Origin: Desulfovibrio sp. MES5
GTDB lineage: Bacteria > Desulfobacterota > Desulfovibrionia > Desulfovibrionales > Desulfovibrionaceae
Direction: 5' to 3'
Length of the DNA: 64,000 nt
Assembly: GCF_002237645.1 (NCBI RefSeq)
Contig: NZ_MJUZ01000006.1
Span: 18,280-82,279 of the forward strand
In this document: in pieces, positions 1 to 7,730 of the stretch
How positions within the stretch are numbered: position 1 is the first letter of the stretch
Layout of the letters: every line of letters starts with the position of its first letter
Notes under the pieces: model-generated
Seen by the model: only the letters and a program-made list of their open reading frames with translations
The model's database searches: none
What the model was told of the DNA's origin: nothing
Program-made: the position numbers and the translations under genes

Positions 1-609
1 CCGGAACTGCCCGTGCACACGGCCTGGGATCTCGGCATGGATGACGCCACGGCCATCTGGTTTTTTCAGGTGGAGCCTTCGGGCCAGTGGCGCTTTGTGG
101 ACTACTACGAAGCATCGGGCGAGGGCCTTGCCCACTACGCGGGCGTGCTGGCCCAAAAGGCGCGCCCGGCAGGGCAAGCGCCGCTGGACGGCCAGTCTGG
201 CATGGTGGGCCGGGGCTTTACCTACGGCACGCATCTGGCCCCGCACGACATCCGCGTGCGCGAGCTGGGCACAGGTCAAAGCCGGTGGGAAAGCGCGGCT
301 CAGCTGGGCATCCGCTTTACCCTGGCTCCGTCCCTGAGTCTGGCCGACGGAATTGACGCCGTGCGCCGCCGCCTGCCCCGCTGCTGGTTTGACGCCGTTT
401 TTTGCGCGGGGGGCGTCAAGGCCCTGCGGGCCTACAGACGGCAATGGCGGCCAGGGCAGCAGGCGGCAGGTTCCGGCCCCCTGCACGACTGGACAAGCCA
501 CGCGGCAGACGCCCTGCGCTACGCGGCCACGGGATTTCGTCCGCCACAGGACGCGCATGGCGGCCAGCGCCGCGCCAAAACCCATTACGATGTCTTTGGA
601 GGCTCCTGA
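1..609 (+). CDS. Phage terminase large subunit, C-terminal nuclease part (5' end outside window)
   Basis: Reading frame 1 is open from the first base, so only about the last 202 residues are present. The visible part is the RNase H-like nuclease domain that cuts concatemeric phage DNA during packaging. The segment AWDLGMDDATAIWFF carries the conserved acidic residue of the first catalytic strand. A later stretch ending HDWTSHAADALRYAA matches the usual C-terminal D/H-S-H-x-A-D-A-x-R-Y block of this family. The ATPase half, and probably the small subunit, lie upstream. The stop codon overlaps the next start (TGATG), which indicates translational coupling. Confidence 0.9.
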   Translation, partial: PELPVHTAWDLGMDDATAIWFFQVEPSGQWRFVDYYEASGEGLAHYAGVLAQKARPAGQAPLDGQSGMVGRGFTYGTHLAPHDIRVRELGTGQSRWESAAQLGIRFTLAPSLSLADGIDAVRRRLPRCWFDAVFCAGGVKALRAYRRQWRPGQQAAGSGPLHDWTSHAADALRYAATGFRPPQDAHGGQRRAKTHYDVFGGS

Positions 610-1556
610 TGCTTCTTAACTATGCGCCAGCCGTCAGCCGAGCCCAGCGGGACGCCATCTTTTTACGCATGCAGGCCGAGGGGCTGCTTAACTGCGCCAT
701 GAGCGCGCTTGCCGCGCCCACGCTGGCTGACTGGCGGCGCATCACTTCGCCCCGGCGTGGGCTGCTGCTCTGCTGCCACGCTGCTGAAGACAACGACCCC
801 CGAGGCAAGAGCGGGCCCGCGGCGCAACCCAGATACGATTTGACGGCCAGCCCCGACCCCAACGGCCCGGACAGTCAAATGGTTCCGTGTGGGTTGTACG
901 CAAGTGAACTGGCCGCAAATGAATTGTCCGCAGGTATGCGGCCCTCCCGCACGACACAGCGCTCATCTGCTTTGGCGGCGCTTTCTGACGCCACCGACCC
1001 CGGCGCTGCGTCCATGCTGGGCTGCGCCCTGTTCACACCGCGTCGGGGCAAGGTGTGGGAGTTTGACTTCACCACCTTCCGCCCTGCCGCGCATCTGGCC
1101 GTCCGCATGGCGCACGGCGGCCTGGCCTGGGCTTTCGCCCATCTGGACTGCGCCGCCATTGCGGGCCTGTGCCCCGCGCCCAATCGCCACGCATGGCGGC
1201 TGGCCGAAGCTTGCGGTTTTCACGTCATGGGCCGCCTGCCGCAAGCCTGCTGGCACGCCCGCAAACAGTGTCATGTGGACGGCGTGCTGGTGCTCTGCAC
1301 GCCGCGTGATCTTGCAGAACGAACAAGAGCCAGGGAGGCCGTTATGGGTTTTGGTGGAGGTTACAGTTCCCCCAGTGTTCCTGAAGTTACCCCCGCGCCC
1401 AAGCCGGAGGTGCAAAAATCTGTCACAGAGGCTGCCACCGCCGCCCGTCAGGCGCAGAAGGACAAGGCCAGCAAGGCCGCAGGCATCAACGCCTCGGTCT
1501 ACACAAGCCCGCTCAACCGGGCGGACGCCACGCAAAAAACCCTGTTGGGGCAATAG
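609..1556 (+). CDS. Phage GNAT-like protein fused in frame to a small phage protein
   Basis: 315 residues from the ATG that overlaps the terminase stop. Residues about 115-235 resemble the GNAT-like protein common in podovirus structural modules: a WEFDFTTFRPA strand, then an NRHAWRLAEACGF helix like the acetyl-CoA-binding motif with its small residue after the Asn/Arg. The first 110 residues are poorly conserved in appearance. The last 70 residues (from 1344) look like a separate small phage protein with a Gly-rich start, Pro-rich linker and charged helix ending TQKTLLGQ, normally an independent gene. There is no stop between the parts. Acetyltransferase activity is inferred; the substrate is unknown. 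Confidence 0.6.
   Translation: MLLNYAPAVSRAQRDAIFLRMQAEGLLNCAMSALAAPTLADWRRITSPRRGLLLCCHAAEDNDPRGKSGPAAQPRYDLTASPDPNGPDSQMVPCGLYASELAANELSAGMRPSRTTQRSSALAALSDATDPGAASMLGCALFTPRRGKVWEFDFTTFRPAAHLAVRMAHGGLAWAFAHLDCAAIAGLCPAPNRHAWRLAEACGFHVMGRLPQACWHARKQCHVDGVLVLCTPRDLAERTRAREAVMGFGGGYSSPSVPEVTPAPKPEVQKSVTEAATAARQAQKDKASKAAGINASVYTSPLNRADATQKTLLGQ
1344..1556 (+). CDS. Possible independently translated small phage protein (internal start)
   Basis: An ATG at 1344, in the same frame as the GNAT-like gene, is preceded by a good Shine-Dalgarno run (CAGGGAGG, about 5-7 bases away). It would give a 70-residue protein beginning MGFGGGYSSPS, a start typical of small head-completion proteins placed just before podovirus portal genes. 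It could be made alone, as the tail of the longer protein, or both. The function of the small protein is not known to me. Confidence 0.45.
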   Translation: MGFGGGYSSPSVPEVTPAPKPEVQKSVTEAATAARQAQKDKASKAAGINASVYTSPLNRADATQKTLLGQ

Positions 1557-1558
1557 AC

Positions 1559-3514
1559 ATGTTGCGGTCATCCTACAGTACGACACTGCCGCCGCCGTCC
1601 GGGGCAGTCACTGAACGCACGGACGGCGAGCGGGACTATCCGCTGGTGCGCGCGGACGTGCCTTCTCTGGCCCGCAGGTATCAGGCCCTTTTGCGCCGCC
1701 GTGCCCCCTGGGACACGGCATGGCAGAGCCTTGCCGACCACTTTCTGCCCACGCGCTGCCGCCTGCGGCAGCAGGGGCAGGAGGATCAGGAAGGCCCCAT
1801 GCTCAACAGCGGCCTTGTGGACGCCACGGGCATTCTGGCCATGCGCACGCTGGCCGCCGGACTTCAGGGCGGCCTGACCAGCCCTGCCCGCCCCTGGTTC
1901 CGGCTGGGGCTGGACGATGCGGATCTGGCCCGCAGCCGTCCCGGCCAGGCATGGCTGGACGAGGTGGCCGCGCGCATGCGCGCTGTCTTCCACCGCTGCA
2001 ACTTCTACAACGCCATGCACACCCTGTATGCGGAGCTGGCGACCTTTGGCACGGCCTTTACCTTTGAACTGGCTGATCCCACGCAGGGCTTCCGCTTTAT
2101 GCCGCTCTGCGCCGGCGAATATGTGCTGGACTGCGACGCCGCCCGCAAGGTGGACACGGTTTTTCGCCGTTCAAGCATGACGCTGCGCCAGATCGTGCAG
2201 ACCTTCGGCCTTTCCGCCCTGCCCGAATCCCTGCGCGAGGCGGCCAGCCGCAACGCGGACGAAAGGCGCAGCGTCATTCAGGCCGTGTATCCGCGTGTGG
2301 ACTGCCAGCCCGGCATGCTCGCGGCCATGCACATGCCCGTGGCGTCGGTCTACTGGCTTGAGGGACGGGACGGCGGCGAACACCCCTTGCGTGAATCGGG
2401 CTTCAGGCATTTTCCCGGTTTCGGCCCGCGCTGGGATGTGGCGGGCAATGACGTATACGGGCGTTCGCCAGCAATGGACGCCCTGCCCGACTGCCGCATG
2501 CTGCAACAGATGGGCATCACCACGCTCAAGGCCATCCACAAGGCTGTGGACCCGCCCATGAGCGTGTCGGCGGGCTTGCGCTCCGTGGGGCTGGATCTGA
2601 CCCCCGGCGGCATCAACTATGTGGACAGCGCCCCCGGCCAGAGCCCGCAGGCGGCGACGCCGCTGCTGCAGGTCAACCCTGACCTGTCCACAGCCCGGCG
2701 CGCTATGGAATCCGTGCAAAACCAGATCAGGTCAGGGCTCTACAACGACCTTTTCAAACTCATCCTTGAGGGCCGCAGCGGCGTGACCGCCAGCGAAATA
2801 GCCGCCCGTGAGGAAGAAAAGCTGGTTCTCATCGGCCCCGTGCTGGAACGCCTGCACGACGAACTCTTTATCCCGCTTATGGACAGAACGTTTGAATGCA
2901 TGCGCGAACTGGACATGCTGCCCCCCTGCCCGCCCGAACTGGCAGGGCGACGCCTCAAGGTGGAATTCGTCTCACTGCTGGCTCAGGCGCAAAAACTGGT
3001 GGGCGTCAGCGCGGCGGACCAGTATCTGGCCCTGACCCTCAGGGCTTCCTCGGCCTGGCCCGAGGCTCTGGACACCGTCAACGTGGACCATCTGCTCGAC
3101 AATTACGCCGACAGCCTCGGCCTGCCCGTGAGCCTCACACGCTCCCTTGAGGAACGGGAGCAGATGCGCGCCGCCAGAGCCGAAGCCGCACGCAATGCGG
3201 CCCTGACAGATACCCTGAAACAGGGCGCGGACCTTGTGCAGCGGCTTGCCCAAAGCCCGCTCACTGACCCGCAGGGCAGGCAGGGCACGGTACTTGACGG
3301 CCTTGTGGCCCTGCTGGGGCGTGCGGCCCAGACGCAGACCAACGGGGCTGTCGGGACTGGCGTTACTGGTGGGACTGCCGAGTTTGGCGGGATTGGCGGG
3401 ATTGCCCGGGTTGGCGGAGCTGGCGAGTTTGGCGGCCAGGAGGCAAAAAGCATTCCCCCGGCCCCGAATGCTGCGGAAGAAGCCCGGCGTGACGCGCCGC
3501 AGGAGACGCCCTGA
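1559..3514 (+). CDS. Phage portal (head-to-tail connecting) protein
   Basis: 651 residues. The N-terminal third (ARRYQALLRRRAPWDTAWQ, then ILAMRTLAAGLQGGLTSPAR) is typical of the podovirus head-to-tail connecting family (PF12236). Members form the dodecameric ring at the capsid vertex through which DNA is packaged and ejected. A segment near residue 420 (RSGVTASEIAAREEEK) is the conserved portal helix. The C-terminus, after about residue 590, is a low-complexity Gly/Ala/Val run (GTGVTGGTAEFGGIGGIARV) of near-repeating codons, longer than expected, followed by an acidic tail. The ATG lies directly after the previous stop and the next gene overlaps by one base. Confidence 0.92.
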   Translation: MLRSSYSTTLPPPSGAVTERTDGERDYPLVRADVPSLARRYQALLRRRAPWDTAWQSLADHFLPTRCRLRQQGQEDQEGPMLNSGLVDATGILAMRTLAAGLQGGLTSPARPWFRLGLDDADLARSRPGQAWLDEVAARMRAVFHRCNFYNAMHTLYAELATFGTAFTFELADPTQGFRFMPLCAGEYVLDCDAARKVDTVFRRSSMTLRQIVQTFGLSALPESLREAASRNADERRSVIQAVYPRVDCQPGMLAAMHMPVASVYWLEGRDGGEHPLRESGFRHFPGFGPRWDVAGNDVYGRSPAMDALPDCRMLQQMGITTLKAIHKAVDPPMSVSAGLRSVGLDLTPGGINYVDSAPGQSPQAATPLLQVNPDLSTARRAMESVQNQIRSGLYNDLFKLILEGRSGVTASEIAAREEEKLVLIGPVLERLHDELFIPLMDRTFECMRELDMLPPCPPELAGRRLKVEFVSLLAQAQKLVGVSAADQYLALTLRASSAWPEALDTVNVDHLLDNYADSLGLPVSLTRSLEEREQMRAARAEAARNAALTDTLKQGADLVQRLAQSPLTDPQGRQGTVLDGLVALLGRAAQTQTNGAVGTGVTGGTAEFGGIGGIARVGGAGEFGGQEAKSIPPAPNAAEEARRDAPQETP

Positions 3515-3858
3515 TGGACATATTCGCCCCGTACGAACAGGCGCACCGGCAGGAAGGGGAAGCCCGCCAGCGGATGGAGGCGGCAGAGCGCCAGCTGCGC
3601 GACGCCGTCAACAGTCTCATGGCCCAGCGGCAGGGGCGACTGTTCCTGCGCTGGCTCGTCCACCAGTGCCAGTGCTTCAGCGCCCTGAATCTTGCCAATG
3701 GCGACTGCGGCGCACCGGGAGCGCATGATGCCGTGCGCCTCAGCTTTGCCGAGGGCCGCCGCTATGTGGGCATGACCCTGCTGCACCTTGTGCAACGCTC
3801 CGACCCCGGCAATTTGCCGAAACTGCTTGAGAACAGAGAGGATGAACATGACATATGA
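3514..3858 (+). CDS. Bbp19-like phage protein
   Basis: 114 residues, start overlapping the portal stop, with AGGAG eight bases upstream. The helical N-terminus is charged. The C-terminal half (GRLFLRWLVHQCQCFSAL, then FAEGRRYVGMTLLHL) has the F-x-E-G-R-R-x-V-G pattern of the small Bbp19-type domain found between portal and scaffold genes in BPP-1-like phages. The molecular role is unknown; position suggests a head-assembly accessory. It overlaps the next gene by 17 bases. Confidence 0.65.
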   Translation: MDIFAPYEQAHRQEGEARQRMEAAERQLRDAVNSLMAQRQGRLFLRWLVHQCQCFSALNLANGDCGAPGAHDAVRLSFAEGRRYVGMTLLHLVQRSDPGNLPKLLENREDEHDI

Positions 3859-4522
3859 CGCTTTTACTCCCGCATCGGCACAGAACAGCACTCCCGGCGC
3901 TGCATCGGCAAACGCTTCGACAGGGGGAAACACCTGGCTCGGCGTTTCGGGCAGTTCCGACGCTACGGCAAATTCTGGCGGGCATGGCGGCCAAAGCAGC
4001 CATGGCAGCCATGGCAGGATGACCGGCAGCGCGGCAGGCTCTGCCGTTGACCAGAATTCCGGCTCCAATTCCGGCCCCAATACAGGGCATGGCTCCGCCC
4101 CAAAAGAGGGCCAGAACCCGGATCAGAATTCGGCCCAGAACGGCAACGCCGCCACAGGGCAGGAACTGCTTAACCGCCAGATAGAGCAGCACATGCGCCA
4201 GCACGAAGCCGCCCGGCACGAGCAGTGGCAAAAGCAGGTCAGCCAGTGGCGTGAGGAAGTGGCGCAGGATCCGCAGCTTGGCGGCGTTCATATGGCCGCC
4301 AATGTGGCCCGCGCCCAGCTGGCTCTGGACCGCTTTGATCAGGGCAGGCACATCGGCAGGCTGCTTGAAGAAAGCGGCTATGGCAACCACCCGGAGGTGC
4401 TGCGCTTTTTCAACCGGGTGGCTGACGCGCTTATGGAAGACAGCCTGGTGCGCGGCGAGCCGGGCGGCGGCATGCCGCCCCTTGAGGAACGCATGTACGC
4501 TGGCTGGAGCTCACGCAAGTAG
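3842..4522 (+). CDS. Putative capsid scaffolding/assembly protein
   Basis: 226 residues from ATG 3842 (MNMTYDAFTP; GAGAGG upstream). The first 100 residues are Gly/Ser/Asn/His-rich and probably disordered. The rest is a charged helical region (LNRQIEQHMRQHEAARHEQW) followed by a conserved-looking block containing LGGVHMAANVARAQLALDRF and GNHPEVLRFFNRVADAL. That C-terminal pattern and the place directly before the capsid gene fit podovirus scaffold proteins. Such proteins are very divergent, so the assignment rests mainly on position and composition. Confidence 0.6.
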   Translation: MNMTYDAFTPASAQNSTPGAASANASTGGNTWLGVSGSSDATANSGGHGGQSSHGSHGRMTGSAAGSAVDQNSGSNSGPNTGHGSAPKEGQNPDQNSAQNGNAATGQELLNRQIEQHMRQHEAARHEQWQKQVSQWREEVAQDPQLGGVHMAANVARAQLALDRFDQGRHIGRLLEESGYGNHPEVLRFFNRVADALMEDSLVRGEPGGGMPPLEERMYAGWSSRK

Positions 4523-4788
4523 CCCGATCCGCCCCCTCCTGAACACGCTGCTGTTGTAAGCGGAGTTTTCCCGCCTGCCATCAGGCCGCCATGGGCGCTT
4601 GGCGCACAAGGTTGCGCATTCGAGTGGCATCGGTTTGCGCACCCTGCGGGCAGGCAATCATCAACATCCTGCTCCAAGCAGAAATCCTTTCTGCTGCACG
4701 CTCACGGCTTCAGCAGGCGCTCCACCACTGTTTTCTGTGGCGCGGCTCTCCCTTTTTGTCCATTCACCTTTCTACATACGAGGCAATC

Positions 4789-5778
4789 ATGTCCAACTCT
4801 GCGGGTCTTGTGGTTTCTCTGGCGGAAATGGAACAGTTTTACCGTGGCGACAAGGCCGGTCAGATCATCGAGCTGATGAACAAGACCAATGACATTATGG
4901 ACGACGTGCTCTGGATGGAATCCAACCAGAGCGACGGGCACCTCACCCGCATCCGCACGGGCCTGCCCGAAGTCTACTGGCGCAGGCTCTATCAGGGCAC
5001 GCCGCCCTCCAAATCCCAGTGGGGGCAGGTCAAGGAGGGCTGCGGCATTCTTGAGGCCATCATGGAGCTGGACGTGGAAGAGCTGCGCCTCTACGGCAGC
5101 CGCGACAAGGCCTTCCGCATGAGCGAGGGCGTGTCCTTTGCCGAAGCCATGCGCCAGAAAGTGGCCGCCACGCTTTTTTACGGCAACAGCAACCTCAACC
5201 CTGATGAATTTAACGGCCTGTCCATGCGCTATCCCGCGCAGGACGCCAAAAACGTGCTGGACGCGGGCGGGCGCGACGAAGGCGGCTGCACCTCGCTCTG
5301 GCTCATTTCCTGGGGCGCGCAGGCCGTACACGGCATCTACCCCAAGGGCAGCACCGGCGGTCTTTCGCACGAGGACCTCAACACCTACATGGCTCAGGAC
5401 CCCGACGGCCGCAAGTATCAGGTGGTGGGCGACAAGTACAACTGGCGCTGCGGCCTGGCCGTGCGCGACTGGCGCGCCGTGGTGCGCGTGGCCAACCTGC
5501 CTCTGGCCGCCCTTGGCAAGCGCAAGGGCCAGAGCGGCTTTGTCGACCTGCAAAAGCTGACCATCGAGGCCAAAAACCGCATGCCCCAGCACCTGCGCCA
5601 GAAGGCCGTGTGGTACGCCAATTCCGATGTGCTCACGGCGCTTGAGCTGCAAAATTCCGACGCGGGCAACGTGCAGCTGCAGTACGGCGAGTTCTTTGAC
5701 TCCAAGGCTGTTCCCGTGCTGCATGGCCGCCCCGTGCGCCAGTGCGATGCTGTGCTGGCCAGCGAAAGCGTTGTGTAA
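4789..5778 (+). CDS. Phage major capsid protein (epsilon15 gp7 / Bbp17 type)
   Basis: 329 residues from ATG 4789, preceded by an ACGAGG ribosome site. The frame stays open upstream to 4591, but the residues there look non-coding. The sequence matches the HK97-fold capsid group of epsilon15/BPP-1-like phages: an N-terminal alpha segment (DIMDDVLWMESNQSDGHLT), the basic TGLPEVYWRRLYQGTPPSKS stretch, a central NLNPDEFNGLSMRY block, and a C-terminal GEFFDSKAVPVLHGRPVRQC strand. It builds the icosahedral shell. The 172-base gap downstream holds no gene. Confidence 0.88.
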   Translation: MSNSAGLVVSLAEMEQFYRGDKAGQIIELMNKTNDIMDDVLWMESNQSDGHLTRIRTGLPEVYWRRLYQGTPPSKSQWGQVKEGCGILEAIMELDVEELRLYGSRDKAFRMSEGVSFAEAMRQKVAATLFYGNSNLNPDEFNGLSMRYPAQDAKNVLDAGGRDEGGCTSLWLISWGAQAVHGIYPKGSTGGLSHEDLNTYMAQDPDGRKYQVVGDKYNWRCGLAVRDWRAVVRVANLPLAALGKRKGQSGFVDLQKLTIEAKNRMPQHLRQKAVWYANSDVLTALELQNSDAGNVQLQYGEFFDSKAVPVLHGRPVRQCDAVLASESVV

Positions 5779-5950
5779 CCTGGCTTGTGACAGCAAAGAA
5801 ACCTGCGCCAACGGCGTTGTCGTATCGTCTCATGCCTGCGGGCACGGCGGCTGAAGCTCTGCCCATCAGCCCGCTTCAATCGCCACGGACAACCACCCCG
5901 AACAACCGCCACGCGGCAAACGCCACGCCATAATCAAACAAGGAGCCACC

Positions 5951-6394
5951 ATGGCTATTATTGACCGCAATTCCATTCTGTTTGAAGGCCCCCTCACCGG
6001 CAGCGTCACCGGCCCCGCCGTGGCCCTCAACGCTCTCAAGCTGCCGGGCCGTATGGAGCCCATGCCCTTGCGCCTGTCTGTAACGCAGGGCTTCAAGACC
6101 GAAGAGGTGCAGTCCCTGACCATCGCGCTTGAAGAGGCCGACACCGCCAGCGGCCCCTGGACAAGCGTGGCCGGAGCCACGGTCAGCGTATCCCATACGT
6201 CGGAAAACCCGGCCCTGGCCGCCGGGGCACGCCCCTACCACCGCTTTCTGCCGCACGGGGCGCGCAAAAGCTGGCTGCGCCTGTCATTCACGCTCACTCC
6301 CGTGAGCGGCAAAAGCGTCACCCAGGGCAGCATCTTTGCCGCTCTGCTGCGCGAGGAAGATTTGCCGTACGAAAAGGCGCTCATGGCTGGCTAG
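5951..6394 (+). CDS. Bbp16-like capsid cement/decoration protein
   Basis: 147 residues with a strong ribosome site (AAGGAG) seven bases before the ATG. The start MAIIDRNSILFEG and the beta-rich body with a TSGPWTSVAG-type strand resemble Bbp16-like proteins that clamp the capsid surface and are encoded just after the capsid gene. The stop TAG is followed by GGCAG, reminiscent of the TA-G-bounded elements elsewhere in the window, but no clear element was delimited here. Confidence 0.65.
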   Translation: MAIIDRNSILFEGPLTGSVTGPAVALNALKLPGRMEPMPLRLSVTQGFKTEEVQSLTIALEEADTASGPWTSVAGATVSVSHTSENPALAAGARPYHRFLPHGARKSWLRLSFTLTPVSGKSVTQGSIFAALLREEDLPYEKALMAG

Positions 6395-6477
6395 GGCAGA
6401 CGCTCTCAGAGACAGCGTGATGTCATAGGCACTGTCTCCCCCCCCACTTCAACAGTGAAATGCTCTCATGCCATATT

Positions 6478-6606
6478 AGAACATTTAACACTTGAAATGC
6501 TCGTGTACGGCAGGCAAAAGCTTACCTACTCGCATTTCGTGGCAAGGATTTTTAAAAAAATCCTTACAGAGCAGCCAACTCATTTCATTCGTTACCTGCC
6601 CTAAAT
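6478..6606 (+). repeat. Dispersed repeat family B, copy 1
   Basis: About 125 bases sharing clear identity with 19891-20016 and, inverted, with 43225-43349. Shared blocks include CTTGAAATGCTCG, GCAGGCAAAAGC, CGCATTTCGTGGCAAGGATT and GAGCAG..AACTCATTT. The ends are degenerate here (TAGAACA ... GCCCTA) compared with the clean TAGAGCAG ... CTGCTCTA ends of copy 2. It lies in the 369-base gap between capsid cement and tail tubular A, so phage DNA carries the same repeat as host DNA. Confidence 0.75.
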
Positions 6607-6615
6607 ACAGTAAAA

Positions 6616-6673
6616 GTTTTAGGAGGTGGGGGCGTGGGGGAGGGCCCCTTTTACAAAAGGGTCCCTCCCCCAC
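6616..6673 (-). repeat. GC-rich hairpin repeat family A, copy 1 (inverted)
   Basis: The palindrome GTGGGGGAGGG-cCCCTTTT-aca-AAAGGG-tCCCTCCCCCAC can form a long hairpin. Its flanking GGAGGTGGGGGC and TTTTA are the reverse complement of the tails of the copies at 13376, 28297 and 52233. It probably acts as a transcription or mRNA 3' structure between two phage genes. Confidence 0.8.
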
Positions 6674-6763
6674 AAAGCATCTCACTGTGACAATACCATT
6701 GCACGCCTCCGGCTGGCCTAGCCGCCGGAGGCTTTTTCCATTCTTCACCCCACAGGAGGCGCT

Positions 6764-7354
6764 ATGACCATCAGCCAGATTGACATCTGGAATCGCGCTC
6801 TCGGTTTTCTGGGCGCGCGCAGCGTGGCTTCCGAGCGCGAAAGCACGCCCGAAGTCCTGCAATGCCGTTTGTATTGGGATTCGGCCCGGCGTCAGGTATT
6901 GCGCGATTTTCCCTGGAGCTTCGCCCAGCGCAGGGCATGGCTTGCCTTGCAGGCGCTGCCGCAGGGCTACGCGCCGGAATACCGCTTTGCCTACGCCCTG
7001 CCTGAAAACTGCCTCAAGGTGCATGCGGTGCGGCACGAAGGCATCTCGGACAGACCCTTCTGCCTTGCCCTGAATACGGCGGGCGACGGCTCCCTGCTTT
7101 TGACAAACGCCTCGCGCGCCCTGCTCTTGTACACCGAAGACGTGCGCAACAGCCGCCTGTTTGACGATCTTTTCGCCCATATGCTGGCCCGCAAGCTGGC
7201 GGCCCTTGTGGCCGTGCCCCTGCTCAAGGGCAATGGACAAAAGGCCGCCGAACTGGAGCAACTCTATACTGCCAGCCTTCCCCCGGCGCGCGAGGCAGCT
7301 GCCTCTGAACGCAGCGAAAAACCGGCCGAGGATTCCTGGCTTGCCACCCGCTAG
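6764..7354 (+). CDS. Tail tubular protein A (T7 gp11-like)
   Basis: 196 residues with a strong AGGAGG ribosome site. The start TISQIDIWNRALGFLGARSV and the block RQVLRDFPWSFAQRRAWLAL are hallmarks of the tail tubular A/gatekeeper family, which forms the ring between portal and nozzle in short-tailed phages. The C-terminus (EDSWLATR) also fits. The stop codon is the TAG of a TAGAGCA sequence that begins the repeat element immediately downstream. Confidence 0.88.
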   Translation: MTISQIDIWNRALGFLGARSVASERESTPEVLQCRLYWDSARRQVLRDFPWSFAQRRAWLALQALPQGYAPEYRFAYALPENCLKVHAVRHEGISDRPFCLALNTAGDGSLLLTNASRALLLYTEDVRNSRLFDDLFAHMLARKLAALVAVPLLKGNGQKAAELEQLYTASLPPAREAAASERSEKPAEDSWLATR

Positions 7355-7700
7355 AGCATTTTCGCATTGAGAATATCCATTCTCGCGGTAGCCGTTGCCC
7401 GCAGGGCTTGCCTGAACCGTTGGCGGGACCCGCCTTACGGGGCAGGACAGCATCGCTACGGATGGCGACAGCGATTGTATGGAACAAGCTGTGTCGTTAC
7501 GCATGCTGTCTTTATCCGTAGCTTCCTGCGTCACAACGCCTGAAGCAATGCTTCCAAGACGCCCGCTTCGGCGCATAACCGCGCAATAAATTACACTTAC
7601 GCCTCTGCGGCGGGCGTCTGCTCACGCAGCCGCCAGAGCAATTTCAAAGTGAAATTGCTCTGGAGCAGTTAACGCCATTCATTCTTTAGCTGCTCCAGCT
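7352..7700 (+). repeat. Composite palindromic repeat region (family C copy 1 plus family D copy 1)
   Basis: The gap between tail tubular A and tail fibre is filled by repeats. It starts TAGAGCATTTT at the stop codon. 7394-7541 is a close inverted match to 25602-25745. 7545-7660 matches 33060-33173, with the paired GACGCCCGC/GCGGGCGTC and CAGAGCAATTTCAAAGTGAA hairpin. The end has GGAGCAGTTAACGC ... AGCTGCTCC, another small inverted pair. No gene is seen. Confidence 0.75.
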
Positions 7701-7730
7701 GGCCGCACACATAACAGCGAGGATATATTT

